From: Ophiodon elongatus | Lineage: Eukaryota; Chordata; Actinopteri; Perciformes; Hexagrammidae | Length of the DNA stretch: 64,000 bases | NCBI GenBank assembly: GCA_016806645.1 | Contig: JACSYO010001674.1 | Coordinates: forward strand, 4,885,501-4,949,500 | Reading direction: 5' to 3' | Shown here: positions 51,301 through 64,000 of the stretch, in pieces | Numbering within the stretch: the stretch's first letter is position 1 | Layout: every line of letters starts with the position of its first letter | Notes under the pieces: model-generated | Seen by the model: only the letters and a program-made list of their open reading frames with translations | What the model was told of the DNA's origin: nothing | The model's database searches: none | Position numbers and translations under genes: made by a program

Positions 51301-52068
51301 TCTTCTCGTTCCTCCTGACTTTGAAACGCCTATTCACACATACAGTAACTACAATCCCCTGTTGTCTGATATCAAAAGGGCACTAGTGTGAGAGCACTTG
51401 TTTCAGAAAGAGTGTTCTGGGCTACAAATAAACCAATGTCTCTTTATTATCCAATTATCTCTTTGGATCTGGCGATCCATTTATTCGCAGTTTGACATCA
51501 ACGTAGCATCATGGAGACAGCAGCATTGTCCTTATTCCATCTGCAAAATCAGCAGAATCAGACTTAAGCATGCCAGTCACCTCCGCCACTTCAAATGTCT
51601 TAATCCTCGCCAGCCCAAGTGAATGAAATCAAATCAGTAAATATCCTTTTATTTGACCAAACAACTCACAAATCGGCTCCGCATGAATACACCCTCAGAA
51701 TGTTCCACTGTGGTTTAAATTGAATCTGTGTTCCTGAGATAATGTCAGAAAACGGAGATGAGCATTTGCCACCACCTGGTCACAATTTTTGGCAGGAGCA
51801 TTGAAACATCATTCACAGTAGAGAGGGTGAGAGGTGGATCGGGGACACGGCAACCGTGGGAAGCCGTGGGCAGCCATGAGCATCAATGCATGCTTCTGGC
51901 AAACTGCTCATCCACTGCACCAAAACACACACTGGCAGGCTGGCGGACTCAGTTACCCTCAAATTGTATTTCTTGTATTCAGAGGGCAAAAAAAAAAAAA
52001 ACATATCTGAAGATATTGAAAGAAAAAAGATGAAATGAATAATAAAGTAACAAAATCCCCCTTATTAA
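48354..52068. other. Gene-free stretch after lrrc38
   Basis: AT-rich. It holds a poly(A) run at about 50820-50838 and an ATTC/ATTT tetranucleotide tract at about 50939-50977. Several open frames of 60-125 codons have no family signature. Confidence 0.45.
50939..50977. repeat. (ATTC)n/(ATTT)n tetranucleotide tract
   Basis: Consecutive ttta, ttca and ttta units. Confidence 0.9.
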
Positions 52069-52099
52069 TAAACGGCTCACAAGACTAACGACTGACGTT

Positions 52100-52148
<49 letters not shown>
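52069..52148. repeat. Dispersed-repeat scrap followed by (AT)n tract
   Basis: 52070-52096 (aaacggctcacaagactaac, gactgacg) matches the core of the repeat at 25388 and 53386. An (AT)n run of about 44 bases starts at 52105. Confidence 0.6.
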
Positions 52149-52150
<2 letters not shown>

Positions 52151-53385
52151 TCGCTCTGAGTGTGTGATAATGACGCAGGTGTGTTTGCATTGGAGTTAGT
52201 TGCAAGCCCGCTTGCAGAAGCCTCTGAGCATTGATGTCAGACACCAGAGAGCACTGACACATTGGGAGTGAGAACACGTTGGGCAGAGATACAGATGTCA
52301 GACATCACGATTGATATTAAGTTCCTCTGAGCGATGTAAAACATAATCAGAAGCTGTAGTTTACACACACACACGCACACAAACACACACAGCATTTGAT
52401 AAACTGTAACATAAAAGCGCTCCCTTCTTATGTTTATTTGATTTACCCATGTTGATATGAAGATAATTAATTCATGTTTAAAGCGCGCGAGAAAAATTGG
52501 GGGAGAAAGTGTTTGCTGTAATCACCCAGTGGGAAGTCAAATCTTCCTGTGATTGTTGTGTGTTGAACTGGAGAAATTAATCCGGCACAGCAAACGCATT
52601 AAAGATGAATGAGGGAAGAGCAAGCTGGTAACACCAAGATCTAAGCATCGCTGACTCACTCGAGGCCTTATGAGGTCAATATGTACCGCATTCATCAAAT
52701 TCCGAGAAAAATAATACATCTGTGTGGAGCAGCGCTGCTCAGGCAGGGAAGGCAGATAGAGTTAAGGCCTGCAGTTAAATTGTGGCATCAGGAAACAGTG
52801 GAGGAAGCAGTGAAACTCGATAATGGTTTCAGAAACATCTGGATGCATCTTCACATATACTCATTTGTCATGATAATCATCCTGTGTAGGAAACCACTCA
52901 GGCGCTGATGTAAGATGCTCTATTCAATACAGGCTTGCATTACATTAGAGCTACATTACATTACATTATATTTTAATCAAAACAAAAGCACCCACGAGCA
53001 GAACAAATCCCTCCTCAGATCCTCTTTGATTACTGTTACAAAATCACAAAAGAATAAAAGAAAATAGAGCATCCCTCACTGTTGAGAGCCTAGCTGAACC
53101 ACCCATATATCAGTTTGTACATCCTTGATTCCTTTCCTCGCCTTGATGCCTCCTTTCCTCCGACCGTTGTCCCTCCTACCTGAGATGCGATGCAGAGACA
53201 CAAGGAGAGATCAGCGCTTCGGAGCTGTCATTTTACAGAGATGTCAATTAGATATGGCGTGAGGCACAGCCGCATCATCTGTCTATCGTCACACCTCTCT
53301 TATACGTCACGGGTACCGAAGAGCAGGGAGAGCCTGTCAGTTGCACAGTGTCTTTTCAAAATATACTTCCGTCTTCAAATTAAAT

Positions 53386-53640
53386 TAGGTTGAGGAAAAG
53401 AGCGTGATTGACGTTGACTTGACTGACTAACGAGTCACGTAACTAGCGAGTCACGTGATAAAATGCAAACTTGTTTTGCATTGGGACCCGAACAGCCGTC
53501 TCCTGGACGAAAGTCCTGTCTTTGTTTGACTCATCCCACCCTGTGTGAACTATTTCACTCTTTATACAACTTAATTTGTTCTGGCTCTCTAATAATGATG
53601 CGGGTGGGTTTATGTTGAAAGTACGTTGCGTTGCATACAG
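53386..53640 (+). repeat. Dispersed repeat, copy B (related to 25388)
   Basis: It has the same orientation and block order as copy A: gttgaggaaaagagcgtgat, cttgactgactaacgagtca, gataaaatgc, cctgtctttgtttgactcat, ataatgatgcgggtgggt. It retains gggacccgaac...gtcctg, which resembles the complement of a tRNA 3' half. Confidence 0.65.
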
Positions 53641-56600
53641 ACGACCAACTGTCGGTATTTGACGAGTTGGGAGTGAGAGCGGTTTGCCTGAGTCAAGCCT
53701 ACTGTCTCCTCGCTCCTCTCTCCTCGAGATGCTTATTAGGAATTGAGGCCTCCTTTAAAAATGGCATGCTGAGATTGATTTCCAGGTATCAGGCAGGAGG
53801 TTGGAGACTAGTGGCCCCGAAATAGAGAAATAAGAAGAGTCGAATGACAAAACTTCTGTAAAAAATAAGAAGTTAGGAAGAAACTATATATAAATCACAG
53901 AGAGAACAACTTATTTTAGTGATATTCTCTACATAAATAGGCTTCCATTTGGCCTACTTAGAGTTCGAAGATGGATTGGGTTTAGGCAGCAACAAAGCTC
54001 TGGAAAGTAAATGGAACAAAAGGAGATCGGAGACAGGTCACATTTGTTCTACTCTGCGCTTCACTTAGTGGAACATCCTCACTGTTTACACTTCCCTTTC
54101 ACAACACCATGAATGTCAAGGCAAAGCCTCAGCTGTGACAGTGTTCAAACACACAGGCTATAGCATTTTCCATACTTCAACGACAGGGCTGTCCGTCATG
54201 TGAAATCACTGAGATGAATTGTTGCTGATGGATAAAAAAAAAAAAAGATACCACGGTTTCCTTCAGGCCTGAGAGGTCGTGCACAATGCAGCTAAAGGGT
54301 GCAGAAAAAAACCCCCAGTCAGATGCAGTCACCTTGGAAAGGTTAACCTTGTTTGTTCTCCTTCACTACGTCCTTGTGTCCGGAACAATTAATACAGGCG
54401 CTGGGAGGCAACACGTGGGCGATGCATAACCAAGGACCGCCATTGGGTTGATTCTGTAGCGTGTGATAAAACGGATGAGATGATGCGGATGAATGGCTTC
54501 ATCAATAACTGGCTCCACGGCATCTGTGCAGTAAATTCTTGACAGCGTCGAAACGTTCTCCAATCCACCGACAGTTTGAACATCAAACAAATAAATCACT
54601 CAAGCGTAACGGTCGCTGTTCCAGCTGGTTTAACTGACTGTACAGACAACGGTGTTGAGCTGTATGGCTAATACATAATGATAATGCTTAGTTTTCAATA
54701 GTTAATTATGAATAAATCCCAAGCGCTTCCTGTCTTCCTCACACAACAGAAATAATGGCTGGCCATTCAGGTTTCCGGTTACTTCTGTGTAGGTTTGGAC
54801 CGATTTTAAGCTTTAGTTTGGGACAAGGATTGGTTGCATATATGCAACAGAGGCCTCTTTAAACCAAGGCCCCACATCTTGAGTTTTCTCTACAACATTA
54901 GATATTCACAACTTGATAGGCAACAATCAAGAAGTTAGAGAGAAAAAAAAAGCACAAGTAAACATAAGCAAACAACCCAACCATAGATTCTGATTCAAAT
55001 GTTGCAAAACAACATCAAACATCTTTTGCCAACTTTAAACCAATGGCGCTTCAATAAAAGGACAACTCCTGACAACAGCTGATTCGTTTCACTGCGGCTT
55101 CCGCAGGGATAATGTCTTAGTAGCCTACTTGAATGAGTAAGAATATAAATTCTGCAACTGTTGAAAATATATCTTAAGACCATATACAAATGCTTTCTGT
55201 TTGAGAACTTCCATTATATATCCGCCGTCATCCATTCGAGCGGTCAGAAAACTGTTGAGTACGACCAGAGAGCACCTGAGCGGACACCATGTCTTTAGTT
55301 ATAGCGCCGTCTGCTGTCACCCTCCAACATTGCTGCTCTAGTTACAGTCTCATACCCCGTAGATCCCGTGGGGTCAGAGGGCATGTCTCAGCCTTCATTT
55401 AATAGCTTTGCTTCAAACCAGGAAGAGGAGCACAGATAAAAACCCAAATAGAACTGTTCTCTCAGTTTGTGTGTTCACCATTGCTCCTGGCTTTCAGGGC
55501 CTGTGGAGCATTTTTGAACAAAACAGAAACTGTAAAAATCACAGCTGGGGAAAATACAATTGTGATCGACAAGACAATCAACTGCTGTCAAGAAAGTCAA
55601 GAAGAACTGTCACGCTTAACTTTTCAGCCAACATCAGAAGTCAAAGAGGTTTGAACATCTACTGTGACAACTGAGCAAACTTATTCTGCTGACGACGAGC
55701 GTGTGATTCGCTCAACAGCCTCAGAACAAACAAGTAAGTGGACCTTGAGTTAAGGCTAATTTATTACTGTATACAAGGTGATTAATGAACTGTGAAGTAT
55801 AAACAAGTGTAATGAAAAAGTCATAATTACATAAAAGTCGTAACCATCATCTAAATACAGAGAAATTAAATATGTTTTCAAAAGTATATCATTAAATATG
55901 AATTTTACTGATCACTTCATAAATGTTTTTTTTTTTTTTTTTAAATGCATCCATTATCCATGATTGATTATAGTTAATCAAGGGAAAAAAAATATCTGTT
56001 GACTCACTCCGGACTCTATAGTAAATAAACAAAGACTTCGAAAAATATAGTCATGTAACTTTCATCAATCTGGCACATGATTTTACGAATTATAATGAGA
56101 CTTAAGCTCATTAGGATTTACTGAGGTGTTTCACATATATTAAACACTTTACTTTAGATGAGTTTAACCTCCACCACAACCCTGATTGCGACACTGATTT
56201 ATAAAGACCATAAAGCTTGACGGGCTGTTAAATCCTCTGTATCAGTGTCAGTGATCGTATACAGGAGGGGATAAACAAAAGGAGGAATAGCAGGACGGGC
56301 AAGCAGGGGTCCAGATGTGGCGGTCTGCCCATCTCAAAGAGGGCTGGAGCAGAGCAGATGGTACTCTCTGCTATCACAGGTGTGGTTGAGATTAGTTGAT
56401 GTGAGAGGGGGCACGGGACTGAGGGGAGGAGGAGAGAGGAGGGGGCAGGGGGGCATTGAAGGAAGTCCACATCTGTTTGTATTATCAATTGGAAGCTGAG
56501 AGGGCTGCATAGGAGACCATGCGAAGAAAACACCCCCGAAAAAAAAAAAAAACATAATTCACAGACAATGAACCGCAGCTAATATTGAAGAAAAGGTTAA

Positions 56601-59600
56601 AGACAATTTAGCTTGTGAGTTGACCACTGTTAAATTCAAAGCCTGCAGATGCAAACTTGTTAAAAAAAACAAAAAAAAACACTAGAGCCCTGGGAATAAG
56701 GCTGCAGACAAAGCCAAAGATAGCAAAACCTTTATGACTCATGCTGACTCATTCACCCAAAATAAAAGGGAAGATGTCAAACGTTAACCCCCGGGTCCAG
56801 ACCCTTTTCCCTTCAACCCTTTTATTTGAGGGCTGAGTTCAGCTCGGGGCGATCGCTCAGCTAATTGTGACCAGTTAACACGAGACAGTGGATGCTTGTC
56901 CAGCCATCACTGCCAGTTATCCTAAAGAGGAGAGGACGTGCTGTCCTCCAGGAGCAGACAGGTTGTCACTACGAACAAAGGCTTCTGTCTATGACTGGCA
57001 ATGAGAGTGGAAGTGACGTTGTGCACAATTTCTGCTGTTGTAATCAGTAAATCATAAAAATAACACTTCCCCGTCAAAAATGTTGAAAGCCACAGAATGA
57101 TCATCGTTCTTTTTCTTCGGTGAGAAATTGTGAATGATTACGTTGTAAATTCAAGTATTGTCCACTTAGAATGGAGCATATGGAAATGAAGTGTCTCTTC
57201 ATACAACGCTCTAAGCACTGTCATGCTGCCCTCGAGTCTCTTTAGACATCGCTCTCCACCAACATTTCATTACCCACCGTTCTGATGATGATACAGCACA
57301 TGCTTATTCCATCATTTATCGGCGTGTTGCGTGGTGTGCATGCATAAGCGTGCAGCATCGCCCCGGCCCCGGCCTTGCTCGCCTTTAATTCCGACTCATC
57401 TCTACTAATTAGAGCGTAATTCTGAATGTAAAAGCACGAGACGGGCTTACAATCATGATGGAGTGGCAGGAAATGATGGAAGTCAGTCATTTTAAATTTG
57501 AACATTTTAAAGAAGTATAATTTCCCTTAAGGCAAGACTGATTATGCATGCCATGATATTGTCACCCTCATTTTATTGTGTGACTGTTTGGAGCCAGGCT
57601 TCATAGTCGGCTGTCAAACAATCACTGAAAATAATGGATCAAAATAAAAAATATGACACCACTAAGTTTCCACAAGTTTCTCGGTTATGATAGTTTCATC
57701 AAGTTTTTTTTAAATCAAATTGATTTTTATACCATATCATATACACAACACGTGATTGTGATTTATGATGATGTATTATCTGTTTTTTATGTAATATGTA
57801 ATTATTTTTTTTTTCAAAAGCCTAACCAGGCGCAAGGTTTGCAAATTGCTGGACTTTATTGGAACATTTAAGGTCCCTGCCAAAAGAAAATGAATAAATA
57901 AATATATTCCTTGTAAGCACTTTTTATTAGAATGCAATAACAGATGTTTCATTCAGACAACGAAGCACAGAGAAGTGACAAAGTAGCCAAACAGTCGCTG
58001 CTGTGGGGAAACATTCTGTCGAGATCCTTTTCATGCAAATGCTCGTGGATCATTAAAACGGGGGCTTGAATAATGAAGCAACGCTCAAAAAAAGTCACCT
58101 GAGAGGATACGGATGATTTCATCTTGCGGAGAAACTGATATGCATGCTGTGACAGAGAATCCTGCCAGTGTGATGCTAAGTAATTGCGGAGTTACTCAGA
58201 TTCACTCGACTGATGAAATGCATATGCTTGACCTTGACAAACTAAACAAATCAAACAATGGAGCTCAGTGAGGTAGCGCTGCGATTAATGTTGTGTCTGA
58301 GAGCTCAGTCGGGAGATTTTCTATATTGAGGGGGAGGTGGGGGGGGTGGGGTGGGGGGTTGGAGCAATGACTTCTGTGGAGCTCGATCAAAAGGGAGGAC
58401 TCATTGTCAGAAGTTGTTAAATCTAAAACCTGTGTGAGGCTGTGCTGTGGCCAGCCACTGACTCAACTGAAGCGGTTGTCAAAACACATCATAATTATGA
58501 TCCCACAAAACTGTAAAACTACAGTCACAACCAGCAGCAGAACAAAAGACAGTTTCTCACAACCGCAGTTTATTTTTATACATTTCCAAATGAGTACAGT
58601 TTTACGAACTGTTAAATCTAATGGCAGTGATTTGTCCTCTTCAACATATGTACACCTTTGTTTTTTTCTTTTTCTTTACATTACAGCATCAATTATAGAA
58701 AAAGCTGCGCATGGCTCGAATGACTGTGATGAATACTGTGTTTAAAAAGGTGAGTCATCTTTAACGAGACACCAGGATGTGTTGAAAGCGGGACATCCTT
58801 CACACCGACCGTGGAGTAATACTGCTTGTGATTGGAAAAATGTTTTGCTGAAAGGTTACAGGTTGGGTGTGTTTATCACATGTCCAATAACAGATAACGA
58901 CCTTGAAAAGGTCAAGTTCACCCATCCACGCAAACCCTCAAACTGGACACGTATGAATCCGTCAGCTATAGAAAAAGAAGAAAAAAAACAGCAACTCGTG
59001 TTTTGTGACAGGTTGCCAGAGCATGTTCATAACAGAGAGACGATTAAAAAACCTGAATTAATCATCACCTGTAGCAGCGTCATTACACATTTATGTGACA
59101 TAATTGCACAACAAGTTTCATAGGTGACACTGTGCGTGAACGAGGCTGGAATTGTAATGATTGTTTCTTCGTCTCCTTTGGGATAGTGGCATGAATATGT
59201 AATTTTTTTCCTGGTAAATGTTTTACAATAATAGTTAACAGCCTGGGCCAGGTTTATATTGGAAGGCCTTCGACTATCATACTACAGAACACAATACATA
59301 ATGAATCACACTGTCACACGTATAAAGCTACAAATATAAACTCATCACCTTACCTACAGGAAACATCGGAAACACCTGGTCCACGCTTATTTTGGAGGGA
59401 AGGGTCATACGGTACTTGATTGATTCATTCAAATATTGTGTATTCGAACCGGTGTCAGAAGCCATACGCGTAATACTGTGACTGTGAGACAGTGAAAAAG
59501 TTAGAAAGAGTGAGAATTAAAATATTATAAGTCAGTAAATGCATAATTTAGTGCAGTATATAAGCAAAAGTGTAAAGACAGTAACACACCTTTGTCTGAG

Positions 59601-62600
59601 GGACTTTTATTCTGAAATTCCCCTTTTTAATAATGTTACATAATCTGACATTTATCTGATTTCAATGTGTCAACTATTCAGCCAGGAGAAAATTACATAT
59701 TTGCTTCCCTTACACTGGCATTAGAACAACTCATAATATTAGCCATCATTGCCACTTTGGTATCTCCCAATGCATGAGGGTAATCATTTGTTTAATAATA
59801 ATAAAAAAAAAGGATAGGTAATTAACATTGTCCCACCATGATTGATGGAGTGAGTCAGTCAAAGATTGCCATCTAGTGATAGTCATGTGTCATTACATCT
59901 AGCCTGCAATTTTAGGACCTTATTATTGTTCTTTGTATTGAACACTGCATATCAGAGCAAGGGGAATTTAATATGTTAAAGCTATAACTATAAGATGAGG
60001 TAATCCATTTGTCATTCTAAAGGGAAAACAAATAGAAATACTCCTTATTCCTGGAGGTCTCAAGAAGAATATGTTCACCAATAACGTCTGCACGGCTATC
60101 TGCATTAAAACATATTCAGAAGTCTCCCATGAAGGCCTGTGCTTTTGTTGCAATCGTAAAAGATGGTGCATCAAATAACTTGTGTTCCCCACAAATGTTT
60201 TATTATTTTGTTTATTATACATTATGTGTCTTGCTTTTAGTGGAAAAGGCTATCCAGTGGAACATTTTATCAAAAAGCCTCTTTTTAAACAAAATCTTAA
60301 AAAGTGAAAAAAATAAAAAGACAAAGTCATGGCAAGTCGCATAGAATTGTAATTGTCACACTCCTCAAATTAGGCATTTGTTGGACCTCTGCTCCGCTTA
60401 GCTATGGGAATATTATTTTAATGTTTATGTAAGCAAGAGGTCACAAATGGAAAGGGGAGCGTTGTACAGGCGACTGGAGAATTGTGTAAGAGAAGATATT
60501 GCAAGTCCCACAGGTCACCAGCAGAGGTCAGCGATCACCAAAGCTCAAGACATCATTACTCTATGGGAATTGTAGTAACTAACATTCAGGGCCATGTGCT
60601 GAATCAAGTCGGCTTATTCCAAAGCAGCATTTACCAAAACAAAAGCCTAAAATGAAATCTTGTATTTAGGACGCAATATCCCATATTTCTCATTTATCTC
60701 ACATTTATTTTTGGAACCAAATAACATGTTTTAAATCCTTTTTTTTTTTTGCATTGGAATCAGTAACACTAAGATTACTGGCTTAATAGATAGACAAATA
60801 TGTTTCATTTGACAAAGCAAATGTAATGAATGTCTACTATTTTTTATAGTAAAATGTAAAAAGATTACCAATGCTGAATGATGTAATATACTATACATCA
60901 CCACAAATATACTCTTGCATGTCTACTCTTGTCTGAGCAGGTTTTTTCTCTCTCTCTTGTGTGTTTCTCCCATCAGAACATCAACAAAGTCAGCTGTCAG
61001 AGAAGACCGTAATCCTTTTCTTCCTTCAATGTGCCCTTTAACTTTGCTGAGATCCAGCTGAGATTAAAGTATTATCCCTTTCCATCATCTCCCTTTAGAT
61101 CTGCGGTTTACCCTTCCTCATGCCAGCACAACCTTGGGGTAAGCATATTTAGAAAGGTTACCCTCAAAGTTCAAAAGAACACTCAGTCATGTTGATTTTA
61201 ATTTATTCATGCATAATTGGTGAAACTAATTGAACATTTATAGTCAGTGTAATGGAAAATTGAGTAGTGGTTTCACCATCAATTACCACTTTTAACCGCT
61301 TTCTATGTGTACAATTATATCACACAGTTAAGGCAAAAGTAAATTAGTTTCTCGAACTATTTTTTATTCGTCATCGTTTTCTTTTCTTTACAGTGTCTGT
61401 AACAGTGTACTTGAGGACGGGTGGTAGTGTAAGTGGGAAGAATGGACCAGCATGCAGGCTTACATTTTGTTCAGAGAATCTAAATGTATTAAGATACTTG
61501 CCTCAAAAAGAAGAAACCTAAATCATTTAATTAGGTTTATCATTTCGGTTCCTCTACAGACAATTCATGAGAAAAACCCTTTGGGTGCACTAAAACACTG
61601 GCTTTCCACAGTGAGGGGAAAAAACTGACTATCCTCCAAAACCTTTTATACTGTGTCACATGCCGTCTGTGGCCAATCAGGGAGGATCTCTGGAATTAGT
61701 GCCACTTCATTTGGAGCCAAATAGTAGTCAAATGCACATTGCAAAAAATATATTAATCCCATGTACCCTCTCAGGAGGCTGAAGAAACAAAAACTGTTAG
61801 TAAAGTAAATGTTCTCCTCTCTGGAATGGACTAACATTACAGCAGGAAAGACGACCATCAAAGATATTTTAAAGGGGAAGTGCACTCATTCTTCTAAAAA
61901 GACTAGGCAGGTCAGGGAATTAAAGTTCCCCTTCTTAAAATCTGCGTGAGCAGAAATACTTGACACAAGTGAACAAGCAGTTCTCAAACGTCATAAGTTC
62001 ATGGCTCATATAAATGTTGAACAGATGAGTGATACGAATGTTCGCCTTCCTCTCGGCAAACATACCAACTCAAGAATATTTAACATCTATTTTAGTTACA
62101 AATCAATGTAAAAACAACGAAATGATATCCTCATCTAAGCAGCTCTGTAAATATCCACAATAATGAGCAAACATGGTCTTAAAGTAAAAACGCAGAGGGA
62201 TACCACTGAGTTCTTCCATAAAGAATAAATTGGAAAGAACATTATAAAACTATCTCTGAGAGGTCGCAACTGGAGTAAAAGGTTTTTTTTAAAACAGCCT
62301 ATAAGGATACATTTTCCTGTTCACTGATGCGAACAATTGTAGAATAAAATTCATTTCCATATAAAAGCTCAAATATGCTGGGCGTCCATAAAAACTGTCT
62401 CCCAGATATTGTTAATGGAGCGGTGCTATATTTTACATCTCGGTGACAGCTCAATCACAGGCGCGTGTCTTTCAGTTCTTTGGTGTCTGTTTTTGAATGA
62501 GAGTCACCCTTCACCACAAATAGAGTGGGTTTGAAACCAAAGTATGATGTATAATTAATTTTCAAACTGAATTATGCTTCTCTGTCATAACTCCATAAGT

Positions 62601-63547
62601 AGCTGCAGAGATTCAAGTAAAGGTGATGTGAATTTTCACACAGGGCTTCACAAAACAATACAATTAAATAATAAATTAAAATTATCAACGTGAAATCATC
62701 AAAAAGAAAAGCTATAATGAAAACCACATCAGATCGTCTTTGTGGCAATGTCTCCAACGAAATGTGTAACAATAAGGTTGCACCACACGGGGGAGCAAAA
62801 GCATAATTTCTTCAAAGCAGTAGCAGTAGCAATTACAGTGGTGTGCTCAGTGTGCAACAGCATGCTTTTCTCAGTCAGATGCTTTTGTTTCCTTCCCTGT
62901 GATCTGATTCTGTTAAACATAGGCTGATATGCATTAATATTATCATCACAAGATATTGAATCCAAGATACAAGCACACCTTCAGGTTCAACCCCCACTTT
63001 CCTCCATTTTCAAGTGGAAAAAAGAAAAGGCCCTGCCAACAAATGAGCTTTCCTTGTTAAAATTCCTTACCATAGCATTTAATAGAAATCCAATTTTCAA
63101 AAGGACATTTTAATACCCATAAATCCATTGGGCCCCCTCACTGGTATCATAAATGGTGCACAACTAAGGTGAGGATATTGAGTGTTATGGACTTTATTAT
63201 GCAAAATTCATGGTGGAAGGCTTGCCAATGCCTCTGGAGCCCTGTCTGTCTTTAAGCCTTTATAGTACCAGTGCAAATGTCTGGTTCTCTGCCAGCCGCT
63301 CTGCTCAGAGCTCACAGAGGCTCAGGCTGAGTGGAAAAGTCCACTGCTTTTAGTACCTGAGCAGCAGTGAAGAGTTCAGAGTCAGAAGCAAAGGGATTCA
63401 TCTTGGTGACATTGACTCAAACTGGTTGACACATTGACTTGCAGTGTTTCGCTGAGCTCCTACAAATGGTAAAACAGAGAAGTAACATATCACAAATAAT
63501 TTTACAGTTGTTATGTTTTACTGCGCACCACATATATGCAGAGACAC
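53641..63547. other. Gene-free stretch with CNE-like blocks
   Basis: No gene I can support. An exon-like segment is noted at 55498-55733. Blocks at about 57190-57640 and 58060-58280 are non-repetitive and rich in homeodomain/POU-like cores, as vertebrate conserved non-coding elements are. A G-rich tract lies at 58330-58362. Confidence 0.35.
55498..55733 (+). other. Exon-like segment with good splice signals
   Basis: It is preceded by a pyrimidine-rich acceptor (ccattgctcctggctttcag) and followed by GTAAGTG at 55734. One frame stays open for about 50 codons (ACGAFLNKTETVKITAG...) to TGA at about 55652-55654; another stays open to 55674. No protein family is recognised. It could be a UTR or non-coding-RNA exon, or chance. 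Confidence 0.25.
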
Positions 63548-63655
63548 TACAGTGAAGTATTCAGATTCTTTACACCCAGTGAAAAGTCTCACACCATGGT
63601 GTTAGAAGACTCCATTACAAGTACAAGCCATGTATTTAAAATATTGCTTAAAGCT
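63548..63655 (+). repeat. Teleost dispersed repeat, AAGTAAAAGTAC family, 5' fragment
   Basis: The sequence gtgaagtattcagattcttt ... ccattacaagtacaagccat matches the left end of the same family whose right parts lie at 5786 and 6441. Confidence 0.55.
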
Positions 63656-63899
63656 GCACTATTCATTTTCATTTATATTATCAATGGATTCCATTATTAT
63701 GTGTTATGTTAAAGGGAACCCATGACAAACAAACTTAGAATCACTGTACTCTTCATTTCCCCAAAGCACAACTGAGTGCATTAGCTTCTTTTGCCCGCAA
63801 ACTCTGCTGTCATCAATCTTTTTTCCAGCAGTTGTTTTCAGCTGCTAGCTGGTGAACATATGCCTCATTCCAACACGACTCATTGAATCCCTTCATTGG

Positions 63900-64000
63900 C
63901 AACTAAACAGAGTACTGCGTAGTTAGGTGGTGTACTGCATAATGTACCATACTTAGTGTACATTGTAGTGTACGTTGTAGTGTAAGTCTTAGTGAAGGGC
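63900..64000. repeat. Imperfect short tandem repeat (TAGTGTAC-like)
   Basis: Repeated cttagtgtac, tgtagtgtac, tgtagtgtaa units at the window end, preceded by related gtactgc motifs. The array may continue beyond the window. Confidence 0.6.

Noticed and set aside
58404..59123. Two successive 113- and 114-codon plus-strand frames
   Set aside because: In different frames with no shared family signature; codon choice looks AT-driven. Kept as non-coding without transcript evidence.
1..64000. CRISPR arrays, operons, phage or integrated viral genes
   Set aside because: No evenly spaced identical repeats, no clustered same-strand genes and no viral motifs; the sequence is vertebrate genomic DNA.

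Overview
This is a vertebrate nuclear genomic window, almost certainly from a ray-finned fish and probably a spiny-rayed (percomorph) one. The evidence is its one clear gene, whose two coding exons lie about 11 kb apart with canonical GT/AG splice sites; many (CA)n, (GA)n and (AAT)n microsatellites; and interspersed repeats I recognise as typical of teleosts: a Tc1/mariner element, a tRNA-type SINE, a decayed LINE and several MITE-like repeats. Nothing looks prokaryotic or viral, and there is no CRISPR array or operon structure. Most open frames of 60-170 codons in the window are chance frames, microsatellite translations or antisense shadows.

Layout. 1-950 looks like the 3' UTR and poly(A) site of an unidentified plus-strand gene. 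950-33,500 is gene-poor and repeat-rich. It holds fragments of a teleost repeat with an AAGTAAAAGTAC signature (5.79-6.77 kb), a near-perfect 31-bp-arm hairpin (6.91-7.00 kb), an internally deleted Tc1 transposon with four recognisable inverted/direct repeats (7.03-8.32 kb), a 355-bp MITE-like repeat (8.99-9.35 kb), two long dinucleotide tracts in opposite orientation (17.0 and 17.9 kb), a dead LINE reverse transcriptase split by a SINE with a 10-bp target-site duplication (19.06-19.96 kb), and a 136-bp palindrome (25.9-26.0 kb).

33.5-48.35 kb is the gene lrrc38. It has a GC-box and pyrimidine-rich leader, exon 1 (34,244-34,871: signal peptide, LRRNT, leucine-rich repeats, most of LRRCT), an 11,076-bp phase-1 intron, exon 2 (45,948-46,195: end of LRRCT, transmembrane helix, short acidic tail) and a 3' UTR of up to about 2.1 kb ending at AATAAA 48,348. 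The 291-residue product is a single-pass LRR protein of the LRRC26/52/55/38 group, the gamma subunits of BK (Slo1) channels.

48.35-64 kb contains no gene I can support. It holds microsatellites, more dispersed repeats, one exon-like segment with good splice signals (55.5-55.7 kb) and several stretches that read like conserved non-coding elements, which are candidate enhancers.

I found no new multi-gene system. The observations most worth a second look are the hairpin at 6.9 kb, the 25.9 kb palindrome, the nested SINE-in-LINE, the three spaced GTCTAATT motifs upstream of lrrc38 and the exon-like block at 55.5 kb.
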